Source: Clusia tigrina (Eukaryota > Arthropoda > Insecta > Diptera > Clusiidae). Taken from it: a stretch of 64,000 nt of DNA. The stretch is taken from the NCBI GenBank assembly GCA_920105625.2, contig OV050031.1, positions 46,064,925 through 46,128,924 of the forward strand. Direction: 5' to 3'. The position numbers were made by a program, and so were the translations under genes. The notes beneath the pieces are model-generated. The model did not search any database. It saw only the letters and a program-made list of their open reading frames with translations, and had not been told where the DNA came from. Positions 45,300 through 56,176 of the stretch are shown here, in pieces. Position 1 is the first letter of the stretch. The number at the start of each line of letters is the position of its first letter.

Positions 45300-46488
45300 T
45301 AAAAACGCTATTGGAGGGAGAACCTTTTACTTCGACGACATTTTATAAATGAACTTGCACTGGTACCTTCGTTACTTACAGCAAAATTTCTAACTTTCGA
45401 AAATAATACATATTCTCAACTGGCAGCTAACTACTGGCACGTGTATGTGCAGGGTTAACTCGATGTAAAATCCGAAGTAATGTGAAAACTTGTAAATGTT
45501 GCCACTCTGAACGCTTAAGAATGAACTGTTTTGAGAATAAAACATTTTATAGCAAGTGCCAAGAAGATAGATCTTGAGGAAATCTATGATGTTGGACATC
45601 AATAAAAAAATTAATTTAACTTTTAACACGTTAACACATAAATTAAGGTATTAAAAGCCTATCTTTTCGATGTTGCTCAATAATGAAACTGGCGGTTAGA
45701 CGATTTTATTGTGTTATACTATCTTCCGACCAAAACCATATTTCATTAATTTTGCAATATTATGAAAGCGATAATCACATAATGTTCAATTAATATTGTC
45801 TGTGACATAGGCTGCATTCAACTTGATGGGCAAGATGGTATTCAATTTATTTTCAAAATGCCGTCGTCACATATGTATGTATAATAAAATATTTTATTTA
45901 TCATACATATATTACATATTATTTTATCTATATGTTTCTTTTATTGCATGTATTTTAAAAAAGGTTCACGATGGTATTAAGAACATTAATACAGTCATGC
46001 GAGATGCTAGAACTCCGCGCTTGAAATTGTGTATCACGCAGAGGTACCTAGCAAGGGGGTATTCCTACAAATCTCATTTCTACCTTTTTTATTTGTTGAT
46101 AATTTTTTTTTAAATTTAATCTGGGTTTTCCGTTATTTTTCATCATTTTTCATTTATTACTCAGTACCCTCACGAAACAGCTAACAGATTGAAAGCCGGT
46201 ATGGCTCTCCGCTTGAAACATAAATTGATAATCAAGTCGATGATCAAGTACTAAAAATATGTATGCGTTTGTAAAAGTATGAGTGTATTGCGACTTGATG
46301 GTCAAGAAATTGATCGTGTGTAAAAGAAAATTCGAACAGACGCTACATGTTTGTTTTGATTTTTTTTTTTTCTTTTTCACGTCAAGACTAATTGTTACAC
46401 ACGAAATTTTTCTATCGACACGTTTCGTTTGCTTCGTCGAGACTAACCGGAACCTATGCATTTTCAAGAAGAATATTGTGGAATCTTT
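45300..46488. other. Intergenic DNA
   Basis: No gene or recognisable element; low-complexity T-rich stretches near 45890-46150. Confidence 0.45.
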
Positions 46489-46976
46489 ACCCTATGTCTC
46501 CACGAGCAATTTTTGATGGCATGCCAATGGCAATTTGCGTCAAGTTGGCAATTTATGTCTTGAAATATTTTATGCCATAAATTGCCAACGTGCTGCGTTG
46601 CAATCAGTTGTCATTTTGCTTTTTTGACAGCCGTTTTTCATTTTTTCGTGACGCTCACAGTGGAAGCTTCGTCGAACATTTTAGTTTTACCTAGTCTACT
46701 AAATTAATCTAAGGGCTAAAATGTATGGAGACTGTGCATTTGCATTCTTTGTAAAAAAGGAATGTCGGCTTCCTTCTTTTTTCCTCCACATCTCATAAAT
46801 CAAGCAATTTTTTTAATGCATCAAGAGCGTGGGCGCAGCGAACTAGATTGCTTGACGACATTTTCAAAATGACGATGGCATAACATCGCAATGCCTATCA
46901 TTAAAATATTGCCAACCTTTGCAATCGAATTTGACAGTTGTTATGCTATTAAAATTTGCCCGTGGAGACGTGGGGT
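46489..46976. mobile_element. MITE-like element, about 488 bp
   Basis: The first 34 bases (ACCCTATGTCTCCACGAGCA...) are matched by the reverse complement of the last 34 (ACCCCACGTCTCCACGGGCA...) with few differences. No coding capacity. A target duplication was not clear, so the superfamily is open. Confidence 0.65.
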
Positions 46977-47875
46977 TATGACATTCTCCTCAATTACTCT
47001 TTTTGTGTCAAAAAACTATTGTGAATGTACATTTTTCCTAATATTGTAGGTAATAGGTCTGTTCGCTTCGCATGAACTTTCTGCTTTTTTGTGCTATCTG
47101 TCCCATCGCTCGTTACTGTAACTCAGTAGAGAATTTCTCTACTGCTGATGTAGTAGTTCTCAACCACAAAATTTTTGACAAACTTTGAGATTTTAGTGTT
47201 TCTATAACTCAAAAAACTCACCAATTGAGAAATTCGTGTTGAGTTGCGAATGACCAGTGAATCTGACAGTTTTGACATTTATTTTTGAGAAGTGTGTATA
47301 CTACACAAAGCTGTGTAAAGCAGCAAATAATGAATAAAGAAACAAAACAATAATGTTTAGAGACAAAAAAGCAAACAATTGAACAGAAATTGTAAAAAAT
47401 GAGTGAGATACGTGTGATCATTTATGCTATTATGTATGATAACCGAAATATGCTTCGCGTTCAACGTCGGCCGTTGCGAGATTCATGTGATCCATTTCAT
47501 ATCCCTGAGACGCGAATCATAATACTTCCGGCTAAATACTAAAGACGATTGCATTCATCTTTTAGAAGAAATAAGCCCATTTACAAAGAGTGTAGTTAGA
47601 TATACCTTTATTCCAAAAAATTTTATGTTTGTAGCTACACTACATTTTTATGCAACTGTCATTCACAAATGACTAATCGAATGTAATCTCATCGTTCGTA
47701 GTTAAAAATTACTTAAATTTTTTTATATATAACAGATTTTTAACTAAAAACATTATAAACCGCATTCATTCTCAACTGGTTGTTTCAGTTCTCACTTGCT
47801 AAAGGGTAGTTGAGAATTTCTCTACTAGTATAGAATTTAAAATTCTACTCACCATACTTCCAGAAAGACTATAGG
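46977..47875. other. Intergenic DNA with short palindromes
   Basis: CAGTAGAGAATTTCTCTACTG, a 21-bp near-perfect palindrome, at 47124-47144; the related GAGAATTTCTCTACTAG recurs near 47812-47828. No gene seen. Confidence 0.5.
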
Positions 47876-48313
47876 CCCGAATACAATAATGCGAGAGTCC
47901 GAGAAGAGAACGAGACCGAGACGAGAGAAGGACCGACTCTCGGCCGAGATCTCGTTTTGCACAATCTCGCATTCTAATATACAATGAACAAAGTGCGAGT
48001 CATATTTACACAAAAGCAAACGTGTTAAAAAACTATTAAAAACTAAATATTTTGAAATTTTTTAATTAATAAAATAAACGCCGGGCCAGAAACAGCAAAA
48101 CAGAAACAAACAAATGCGTATTAAAAAATAATTGATTACTTTGACAAATTGTCTCGGACGAGAGTGCGAGGAATTTTTAATTTTTTAGAAATGCCTCGTC
48201 TCGCCGTATCGCATCACGCATTATTGTATATTGCCACATACAATCCTTTGGTACAAATTCTTTTTGGCATCTCGGCCGAGACTCGGTCTCGCTCTCTCAT
48301 TATTGTATTCGGG
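47876..48313. mobile_element. MITE-like element, 438 bp, possible hAT type
   Basis: Ends CCCGAATACAATAATGCGAG and CTCATTATTGTATTCGGG form inverted repeats of at least 18 bp. The next inner blocks are also rich in CGAGAC/GTCTCG complements. Flanks ACTATAGG (47868-47875) and ACTTATGG (48314-48321) could be a diverged 8-bp duplication. Confidence 0.65.
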
Positions 48314-49130
48314 ACTTATGGTAGAGAATCACGTGAATTTGAAGTCACATTCTATACCAGTAGATAAAATAAGTTACAGAAACGACCGACTGAACTGTGT
48401 TCGCGTTAGAGTTCATTTGCACTTTCGTGTTCGCGTCGCAGAAAGTACACTTTCAGTTCATGAGCTAGCTTTACTGAAAATTTTCTAGTGCAGCTCATTT
48501 CATGTTCTGCTGTGAAAATTAACAAACATTTTTGAGCTTTTTCCTTTACTCCTATAATTCTAGATTGAATTATATATAAAATACACTCTCTCTCAATTTA
48601 AAACAATCAATCTTTTTCATTTCCGTTGTAAAAACATAATTCCTCTTCTTCGTCTTCTTCGACAGAACTACTTAATAATATATCAATAATGTGTTATTTT
48701 CTTCCATTTTAATAATTAAAAATGCAATTGTCGAATTCACTTAAACTTTGTAAATAAACTTTAATATTATGAACTATTACTGCACTCTTCTGTTCGCGTC
48801 ACAAACGTGAAAAGAACTGTAAGTGAACTAGCACTGCACGATAAAAAGCGAAACGAACAAACTTATTGATTGTGATTCGACGAAAACACAAAACAAAGCA
48901 AGAATAATGAATTATTATATTAACTAAGAAGCATCCAGAGTAAACTATTTGATATATCTAAATAAATTACTGTAAATGTGCATTTGCAAAACGATAATTA
49001 TTCTACCTGAACAGACTTTCGAAAGAAACTAATGCAATACACAGTTTTATACAATATATATATATATAGATCTGCAGCTTCACTTGAGTTTTTATAAAGA
49101 ATATCCAAAAAAGATATAGTTAATATCTTA
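48314..49130. other. Upstream region of the 5-phosphatase gene
   Basis: Contains repeated TTCGCGTC(G/A)CA segments near 48430 and 48800 and a short (TA)n at about 49055-49070. No separate gene. The promoter and 5' UTR of the downstream gene are presumably here. Confidence 0.4.
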
Positions 49131-49551
49131 ATGCCTGCCAAAGGAATGAATAATGATACCACAGAGTACCAGGAGACGGAGGACCATGAGCCGAAAACTG
49201 TGGACTGTAATGAATATAGTCCAGTTGTATTGTTAGTAACAGCGAACGTAGGAAGTGTGTTTGAGGATGTAAGATACATTAATTATGTTAAATAAAATAT
49301 ATAATTATTTTCTTGTATAGCCAACTCGGTTACTAAAGCCTTGGATAAGGGAATTTATTAAAAAAGTCGTAGATATGCAACCGCTATTTCTGGCCCTTCA
49401 TTTGCAAGAAGTTGGTGGGAAAACATACGAAAAGTCGATGGAGTATGTGCAGGAGTTCATTCGGTCATTATGTGAAGCGAATGAAATGCAAGATTTCGCT
49501 GCTATCAGAATATATATGGATGAAGATTTTAAATCTGCAGAAAATTTTACC
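49131..49551 (+). CDS. 5PtaseI: Type I inositol-1,4,5-trisphosphate 5-phosphatase, exons 1-2 (partial)
   Basis: Exon 1 (49131-49268, 46 codons) and exon 2 (49321-49551, 77 codons) are joined in phase 0 across a 52-bp intron (GTAAGA...TTGTATAG). Exon 2 ends at a GTAAGT donor (49552). The encoded start of the phosphatase fold, PVVLLVTANVGSVFED then KPWIREFIKK, PLFLALHLQEVGGKTYEKSM and RIYMDEDFKSAENFT, matches INPP5A-type enzymes. These remove the 5-phosphate from Ins(1,4,5)P3 at membranes and damp calcium signalling. The N-terminal 25 or so residues are acidic and variable. The catalytic exons are not in the window: the next intron runs at least 14.4 kb to the window edge and carries a large transposon nest. 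Confidence 0.92.
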
Positions 49552-50197
49552 GTAAGTTATTTTTTCGTTCTACTAATATGTCGTGAATACTGCAGCTGCA
49601 CAAGCATAACAAAAATATCTCGCAAGCCATTGGGTCTCATTTTAAATACTGGCTGCGTTCTTGCAACCAATCGGGTAGCCAACCGATCAGAATTCTCCGA
49701 AATTTTTGCAACCAGCTGATTGAGCGGAAAGTTTCTTCGCTACCGTACTCAACACTTAGCACAGCTGTTTGTAGAACAGATGTTTACGTATAAAGTGACA
49801 AATTTTTGTAGCGGCCCATTCTAAAACAAAGAGCGCTGTTTTACTCATCCGATAGGCTGCAAAGAGGATAAATCTATAAGAGCTTGCAATTCGCTCACCA
49901 AAAATGCACAGTTATAAAACCACGGGACGCGTAGTAGGTATCCAACCATTTGTTCGATTCAAACCCACAGACTAAGTTCGTAGACGATTAATGCTATCGA
50001 GTTGTTGCTTCGGCTTCTAACCAATATGCGTTAGTCAAACATTTCATTCTTGTTGTTGTTGTCCGGTTGGTTGCTACTGGCATTTATTTCAGAATTTTAA
50101 CTTTTTGGTTTTTATGAGTTTTGTTGATGATAAACAGAACCAATTGCATGTATTGCTTAAACTGTTTTGTTATATATTTCAATTTATACATAAATAC
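49552..50197 (+). other. Start of large 5-phosphatase intron
   Basis: Begins with GTAAGT; AT-rich, no exon-like sequence seen before the transposon nest. Confidence 0.6.
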
Positions 50198-50559
50198 ATA
50201 CATATGGGCATTTCCACAAAAAGGTCAACCACGAGTGCAAAATTCAAACTGTTCCTGAAAACTTTTTGTTGATGAATAATAAATCTCAAATGTGTTTATG
50301 TTATAAATATAAAGGAATTTTTATTTTCTTTTAATTTTGAGCCGATATATACAACGAATATACAAAATCTACAAAAATCTGACTCTTGACCAAATATACC
50401 AACTTTTTTCCTTGTTATATTTCCTTATTCAAAGTAATACTATGATGTTTTTATAATTTAAAAATCTTCTGCTGATAGTAACATAATGTTCAACAAGCAG
50501 ACAGACTGAGTGGAGATCGTATAACGGTAGTTTTTTGTGTTTGCTTCTGCTTATATTCG

Positions 50560-50578
50560 TATGTCGCGCCCGTTACCG
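50560..50578 (+). repeat. Subterminal motif TGTCGCG(C/T)CCGTTACCG, left copy
   Basis: TGTCGCGCCCGTTACCG at about 50562. Further copies lie at about 62118, 63033, 63046, 63301 and 63470, the last running straight into the right inverted end. Confidence 0.85.
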
Positions 50579-50649
50579 AAAAACAGCATTTATTGTTCTC
50601 ATTAGTGCACAAAGTGTTGAAGTGTAAATTGCTTTCAGACTATAAGCAG

Positions 50650-51750
50650 TGTTGCGATCGTTGTTTTGGCGTCTACCGTCTGTATGTTTGTTTTGTTTCT
50701 CTCCTTCTTTTGTTCCTTCCACTTGTCCGCTTTGCTGGTGAATGCGGCCAGGCTAAAACCTACCAGACGATTCTGAGGTACAGATGGCGCTGCCTCAGAA
50801 TAGTAGAAATTCTAAAGAAAGGTGACTGACCGCCTCGACCGCTGGAGCGGTCACTGATGGAATAGCGGAAGAGGCCGGGAAAAATGAAAAAGATACGGTT
50901 TCAGGAGAGAGGAAAAAAAAATCATATAAGGAGTGGTAGAGAAAAAACGGGGCGAGATAGAGTGTTAAGTGTTGAGGAAGTTGTGTCGAAAATTTTTGGT
51001 TGCCGCGCGCGTTTCAATTTTGTGTTTTACTGTGGAGGATTTTTTTTGGACCGAGAAAATTAAGATTTTTCGTGTCGGATTTTGTATGGATAGTCTCTCG
51101 TCTCGTCCGTGGTCCTGTTATTTATTCGGATATATTTAACGTGTGAAAGATTCCAAAAAAATTTTTGAATTCAATGACAATGTACATGTGTAGAAAATAA
51201 ACGTTAAAATTTTGAATCAATTTAAAGTGTTAGTTTAGTTTAAAGAGTTGGCGTTAGAAAGTTTACCTTGATTATTGAGTGTGCTGAATAGATCCATAAC
51301 CGCTTGTTTCCGTCCCATCCCATAAGAGGGATAACTGATTGTTCCGGCCCACCCCATTCGAGCATCGGAGGAAAAGGAGGCTGCCGCCCGCCCCCTAGAG
51401 ATAAGTATATATTTGTTAAGTATACGCGTGTATACATAGGTATTATTAAGTATTCACGTGTATGTAGGTATTATTAAGTATACGCGTATACATATGTATA
51501 TATGTTATTTATTTAAGTACAAGTAGAATGTTTAGTGTGTTTAATTTTATGTTGAAAATGTTAGGCTAAGGCGGACAATATGGGGCGGGCTCGCTTGTCG
51601 TCGTAGAGGAGGATGCTAGGCAAAAATGTGAGTTGAAATTTTTTTTGTAGTGTTGTCCCACCCGATGCAGTGTGGCGGGTTAAGGACCACGACCATTGCG
51701 GTGAGCTAGCCGTGGCCACCACACTGCATCATTCTAGTGGTGCGGTAACA
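50650..51750 (+). repeat. Family-L 5' LTR
   Basis: 1101 bp, TGTTGCGATCGTTG start and GGTAACA end. It shares long blocks with 13914-15198 and 15199-15960. Confidence 0.88.
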
Positions 51751-51754
51751 TTAA

Positions 51755-51764
51755 TGGCGCCCAA
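51755..51764 (+). other. Primer binding site, tRNA-Lys type
   Basis: TGGCGCCCAA, complementary to the TTGGGCG-CCA end of tRNA-Lys(CUU), lies four bases (TTAA) after the LTR. Confidence 0.7.
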
Positions 51765-52366
51765 TTAAAAAATAATAGAAATGTAAATTAAAATTTTCCT
51801 TGTAATGTATTGTGATTTTGTAGTGAAGCATTTTGTGGTTTAGTGTTGGTGTTTAGTTAATGTGCTCCACTCTTGCCGCTGACTTGACGTGCCAATGCGT
51901 AACGCCAACTGCAACGACAAGAGGGGGAGGCTAAATGTGAGATGAAGCCAGCTATCTCATCGTGGCCGTGGTCTGTTGAACAGATCATCGTAGCACTGAT
52001 GAGATAACTGAGAGGCGGAGTCTCAGTAGATGTAAGGAAAATTTTAATGAAAAATGACAACTCGCCTGGTAAAAGAAACAGTCCTCCGACAGATTGAAGA
52101 CAAGGGAGCCCCACCCCGTATATTTGAACATTAATTTGTATTAAAAAAATATTATATTTTTTTTGTTAGTAAATATTAAGATTGGAATATTTTTAGTTTG
52201 GCTAGATTTACAAAGGGTTATTTATATGGATAAATTTTTATATAAATATGTATATATGTATTATTCTTTTGGGGTATAGGGTGGCATCGGTAGATCTCCA
52301 GGCACAGTTATAGGTATTATGTTATTTTTTTGTTGTTAGAAGTTAGTTGGTTTTTTTAAAGTAAAC

Positions 52367-53356
52367 ATGTCAGCGGAATACGGGGAATACGGCGCTAGGC
52401 CATCAGCACTACCAAGTCAATATCGGTCAGCCGTGAACTTATTGATATTAGAGAGTGAAAATAGTTATCGGGCGGCGATGAAGGTGGAGTTTGGAAAGAT
52501 AAGGGAAACGGTCCGTGCGAACCATTTAGAGCTGATGAAGCTCATTAGTGATGCAATGAGACCCATGCAGCAATCACCGGCGCAGGAAAGTAGCCTATCA
52601 GCTGCAGAGTTGGATAAGGAGCCCCAAAATAAAGTAGTTGAAAACTGGGAAGAAGTTAGGGGAAGTGGCAACTCACATGTTAGTTTTGAAGAGGAAAGTA
52701 CTACCATTTATAATTTAAGTTGTGAAGAGGAAGTTTTGGACAATATACCAACAAGTCAGGACGATGAGGACTTGGCCTCAATAGATCAAGATATTTTTGA
52801 GATATTGTTAGACGATAATTCTGTTGATGGTAGTATTATGTCTGAAGCGTGTAACGCAAAATTAAGAAATAGTTGCGAAAATTTATCTTCTTTGGACTCA
52901 ATAGATATGTTTGTTAACGATTTAGTAGGAGCTCCCCTCTCACAAAATATGAGCCTTAGTGACCATAGTGAACAGAGTACAGAAACCACTAGTCAAAGTG
53001 ACTCCATAAAATCTGCTGGTAGATCTTTATCTTTAGTTTCAGACAGTAATGGTGCTGTTGCAGCAGATAAAAGCAGTATACCATCGAATGGATCCAAGAC
53101 AAAACATTCCGAAGGGGCATCATGTAAAAATGATGTGAATATAGTGACTGAACCTAAATTTATTGCAATTGTTTGTCCAACTGAACTACTTACAGATCAG
53201 CCGACATACTTCGACAGAAGCAATTGTACTGGCAAAAACTTAAATTATATTCGAATTATTAAGAAATTGCGAGGAGCAGTAGATCGCGTTTTTGGGTTGC
53301 AGAATCTTGTGTTCGATAGGGGGAAGTGGTTAGAAAGGGTTAAAACCATAGGTTAA
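52367..53356 (+). CDS. Unrecognised 329-residue ORF of the family-L element
   Basis: The only long frame of the element; no family recognised. Residues about 20-65 are helical and charged (SAVNLLILESENSYRAAMKV, RANHLELMKLISDAMR), as in Gag N-termini. The middle (about 80-260) is very acidic and Ser-rich (CEEEVLDNIPTSQDDEDLAS). The last 70 residues are basic and hydrophobic (FIAIVCPTELLTDQPTYF, NYIRIIKKLRGAVDRVFGLQ). The same frame stays open after the TAA (GEGLVALLVPTGKFAWGD, to a stop at 53432-53434), suggesting the stop is secondary. It may be a Gag start fused by deletion to the end of Pol; this is inference. Confidence 0.6.
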   Translation: MSAEYGEYGARPSALPSQYRSAVNLLILESENSYRAAMKVEFGKIRETVRANHLELMKLISDAMRPMQQSPAQESSLSAAELDKEPQNKVVENWEEVRGSGNSHVSFEEESTTIYNLSCEEEVLDNIPTSQDDEDLASIDQDIFEILLDDNSVDGSIMSEACNAKLRNSCENLSSLDSIDMFVNDLVGAPLSQNMSLSDHSEQSTETTSQSDSIKSAGRSLSLVSDSNGAVAADKSSIPSNGSKTKHSEGASCKNDVNIVTEPKFIAIVCPTELLTDQPTYFDRSNCTGKNLNYIRIIKKLRGAVDRVFGLQNLVFDRGKWLERVKTIG

Positions 53357-53442
53357 ATTGGTGAAGGCCTTGTGGCACTTCTAGTACCTACTGGAAAATT
53401 TGCGTGGGGAGATGTTGGGATTATTCCACGCTAAGAATCTAA

Positions 53443-53499
53443 ACCGGTAAGAGCACGCGACTCTTAATCTCGGGGTTGTGGGCGTAGCTCACGTTGGCG
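53443..53499 (+). other. tRNA-Lys(CUU)-like segment, anticodon-to-3' portion
   Basis: CCGGTAAGAGCACGCGACTC then TTAATCTCGGGGTTGTGGGC and CTCACGTTGGCG follow the D-arm end, anticodon arm (CTCTTAATCTC with CTT anticodon) and T-arm/acceptor of tRNA-Lys. The T loop is altered and the 5' acceptor is absent, so it is a pseudo-tRNA. Confidence 0.65.
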
Positions 53500-53935
53500 C
53501 CTGTGGTACGTGAAGTAGCAATAGTTAGTAAGGAGGTGGAGGAAAGTTAATCATGGGGAATTATGGATTATATAATACATATAAAAGAACTTACTCCCAA
53601 ATCAGCTTCGTTGGTCTAGAGGTAATCTGTGTTAAAAATCTGAAATTAGAATTGATTACTATGTGTTTTTTTTAAGGTAAAATAAATAAAAATGTTCCTG
53701 TTTATACGATAGAGTATAGGTGTGTAGATTAGCGTTTATTAGTGAGTAGAGTGGTGAAGGTGATTCTTCGAGTCGAATGGCTGGGAAGACAAAATAAGTA
53801 TAGAGTTAGATTAGGAAATTTTGTGTTGTGAATAATTACCGTGCAATTAGGTGTTGGGATCCGTAATCTTCATCAGTGTGGTGGTTCTGTAAAGGAAGTA
53901 TTATTAGTTTATATGTTTAGGTATATGTAGGTATA

Positions 53936-54022
53936 GTTGCCCGGCTAGCTCAGGGTAGAGCATTAAGTTCTGATCGACGCTTCCATCCGTGTTCCGGCGG
54001 AGTTTATAGTGCTCCTGGCAAC
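53936..54022 (+). other. tRNA-Lys-like segment, 5' portion
   Basis: GCCCGGCTAGCTCAGGGTAG plus AGCAT copies the acceptor, D-arm and A-box of tRNA-Lys, then diverges. Outer bases GTTGCC...GG and CCTGGCAAC (54014-54022) can pair around it, giving a closed about 87-nt structure 10 nt before the 3' LTR. Confidence 0.65.
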
Positions 54023-54032
54023 CCGTGTGTTT

Positions 54033-54392
54033 TGTTGCGATCGTTGTTTTGGCGTCTACCGTCTGTATGTTTGTTTTGTTTCTCTCCTTCTTTTGTTCCT
54101 TCCACTTGTCCGCTTTGCTGGTGAATGCGGCCAGGCTGAAACCTACCAGACGATTCTGAGGTACAGATGGCGCTGCCTCAGAATAGTAGAAATTCTAAAG
54201 AAAGGTGACTGACCGCCTCGACCGCTGGAGCGGTCACTGATGGAATAGCGGAAGAGGCCGGGAAAAATGAAAAAGATACAGTTTCAGGAGAGAGGAAAAA
54301 AAAATCATATAAGGAGTGGTAGAGAAAAAACGGGGCGAGTTAGAGTGTTAAGTGTTGAGGAAGTTGTGTCGAAAATTTTTGGTTGCCGCGCG
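54033..54392 (+). repeat. Family-L 3' LTR, left part
   Basis: Near-identical to the first 360 bp of the 5' LTR, ending in the CGCG target duplication (54389-54392) where the second element inserted. Confidence 0.9.
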
Positions 54393-54953
54393 GGTCATGT
54401 CGACATCAACGTCACTTGAGAAACCTCAGGTTTCAACCAAACTGCCAGTCAATTGGGCAACATAAATTAATTGTTTCGAAACATACATACAATGGTTTCG
54501 AAACAATTAACCGAATAAAGAATCTAAAAACATTTAACTCAAAAACATATTCTCGGATTACAGAACATTTTGTCATGTGCCGCTGTTGCTTAACCCAAAA
54601 TTCAACAGCGTCGGCAATGTGTAAACAATGTATCGAATTGCTCTTGCAATCCAACTGACCCACCTAAGTGTTTTGGGTTTTCATACGTAAACAATTTTAA
54701 ATATTGGTTGCAACACAAAAAATGCAATCAAAGGCAGGAAATATGTATTTTGTATTTTTGTAGTAATGTATTTCTTTTGTATCTTAAGAGGTTACATTGG
54801 ATTGTAATATTTTTAAGTAAGTCAGTCTTAATCTGAATTTAAAGAAATAAAGAAACCTTCGGGTTAATAATAATAAAAACTTATTTGTTTTCCTTTACTT
54901 CTAAAGAAGTAATGTTAGTTTTTTTCCTTTACTTCTAAAGAAGTAATGTTAGT
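54393..54953 (+). repeat. 5' LTR of errantivirus-like element 2
   Basis: Starts GGTCATGTCGACATC, ends AATGTTAGT. A 33-bp tandem duplication (TTTCCTTTACTTCTAAAGAA...) closes it. AATAAAGAAACC lies near 54846. Confidence 0.95.
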
Positions 54954-54972
54954 GGCGCAGTCGAATCAGGAG
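54954..54972 (+). other. Primer binding site, tRNA-Ser type
   Basis: GGCGCAGTCGAATCAGGAG directly after the LTR; GGCGCAGTCG is the start used by several insect errantiviruses with tRNA-Ser. Confidence 0.75.
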
Positions 54973-55174
54973 TATTAATCAAAAGATTGATACTGAACTT
55001 TTAACTCTTGAGTAACTAAAGTAACTAAGTGAATTAAAAATTAAATCAAAAGATTTAAATAACTCTAAATTAATTCAAATATTGGTACCCAATAAAGTGA
55101 AATCTAGTGAACTAAAAACTTTAAATAAGTCACTGACCGGAATAAAAAAAAAAAAAGCTTAATTTAAGAGGCGA

Positions 55175-56176
55175 ATGCCAAAGTACGAGAAAAATAAAAC
55201 AAGTCTACAGTATAATAAAACAACAAATATTATGGAAAAGCATGAGGCAGCAGCAGCAGCGGCGGCAGCAGAAGCAATGAGGCAACACCAAGCAGCTACG
55301 ACGGCCCAGCAGATTCCAGCATCGGAAATTATAAAGGAAGCTGCGAGAATTAGGGAATTCCGAGGAAACAAGGACTATGACTTATCATCGTTCATTAGGG
55401 AAGTGGAACTGATCCTTCCAATGTTTGATGTTAACCCTGCTCTAAAGGATTTTATTTTCCAACGCCACATCATGACTAAAATACAAGGAACAGCATTACA
55501 AGCAGTGAGGACGCTGGGACAGAACCCATCGTGGATGGAAGTTAAAACAGAGCTGGTCAGGAATTTTGGTATAAGAGAAACATATCACAACCTGTTTCAC
55601 CAAGCAATCAACACAAAATGTCTTAATGTAAGTGACTACTTTTATCAGTTAAGAAACATATTAGATAAACTAAACACTAAATATGATTTCGATGAAAATA
55701 AACCGGTAGAGTTTTCACCTATTGTAAATGAATCTATAATTTTAAAAACATTCGTTAATGGACTAGATGCCAATCTAGCCAGCATCATCCACAGTAGGAA
55801 TATTCAAAATCTAAGATTAGCGTTTTATACATTACAAGAAACGGGTATGATAGAACAAGTAGAGAAAAAAGCGTACAAAAATAGAAACACAAACTCGCGA
55901 AATTTTAGAAACACAAACTTTACACAGAATTCATTTAGACCGAATTACAACCAAGTTGAAAATCAGAATTCATTTAGACAAAACTATAACCAAATAGAAA
56001 ATCAGTTTAGACAAAATAACAACTCTGGACAATTTAGAAACCCGTTCAGACAAAATCCGCAAAATACAGGCGAAAGAAATTCGGACCAAACTAGGACGAG
56101 TAGAATGGATGTAGACCATATAGAACAAAATGAGGTAAATTTTCAATTGCCGGGGGAGGACCTAATTTACCGATAG
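55175..56176 (+). CDS. Gag of errantivirus-like element 2
   Basis: 333 residues, uninterrupted. There is an alanine/glutamine-rich N-terminus (EAAAAAAAAEAMRQHQAATT), then the capsid (IREFRGNKDYDLSSFIREVE, FIFQRHIMTKIQGTALQAVR, FHQAINTKCLNVSDYFYQLR). An Asn/Arg/Phe-rich C-terminal tail follows, with repeated FRQNYNQ-type units in place of zinc knuckles, as in errantiviruses. It would form the particle and bind RNA. The next gene lies in another frame and begins before the gag stop, implying frameshift expression of pol. Alternative upstream ATG at 55175 chosen; a second ATG lies at 55232. Confidence 0.92.
   Translation: MPKYEKNKTSLQYNKTTNIMEKHEAAAAAAAAEAMRQHQAATTAQQIPASEIIKEAARIREFRGNKDYDLSSFIREVELILPMFDVNPALKDFIFQRHIMTKIQGTALQAVRTLGQNPSWMEVKTELVRNFGIRETYHNLFHQAINTKCLNVSDYFYQLRNILDKLNTKYDFDENKPVEFSPIVNESIILKTFVNGLDANLASIIHSRNIQNLRLAFYTLQETGMIEQVEKKAYKNRNTNSRNFRNTNFTQNSFRPNYNQVENQNSFRQNYNQIENQFRQNNNSGQFRNPFRQNPQNTGERNSDQTRTSRMDVDHIEQNEVNFQLPGEDLIYR

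Larger units (their letters stand above)
53357..54032 (+). other. Family-L 3' internal region with tRNA-Lys-like segments
   Basis: Non-coding between the ORF and 3' LTR. It carries two tRNA-Lys-like blocks (53443-53499 and 53936-54022). No clear polypurine tract precedes 54033. Confidence 0.6.

Noticed and set aside
48430..48840. Further MITE based on TTCGCGTC segments
   Set aside because: Inverted similarity is short and patchy; ends could not be defined.
52465..52989. Minus-strand frames opposite the 329-residue ORF
   Set aside because: Shadows of the plus-strand ORF without recognisable features.
53443..54022. Functional tRNA-Lys gene
   Set aside because: Each segment covers only part of a tRNA and has mismatches in arms or T loop, so they are listed as tRNA-like only.
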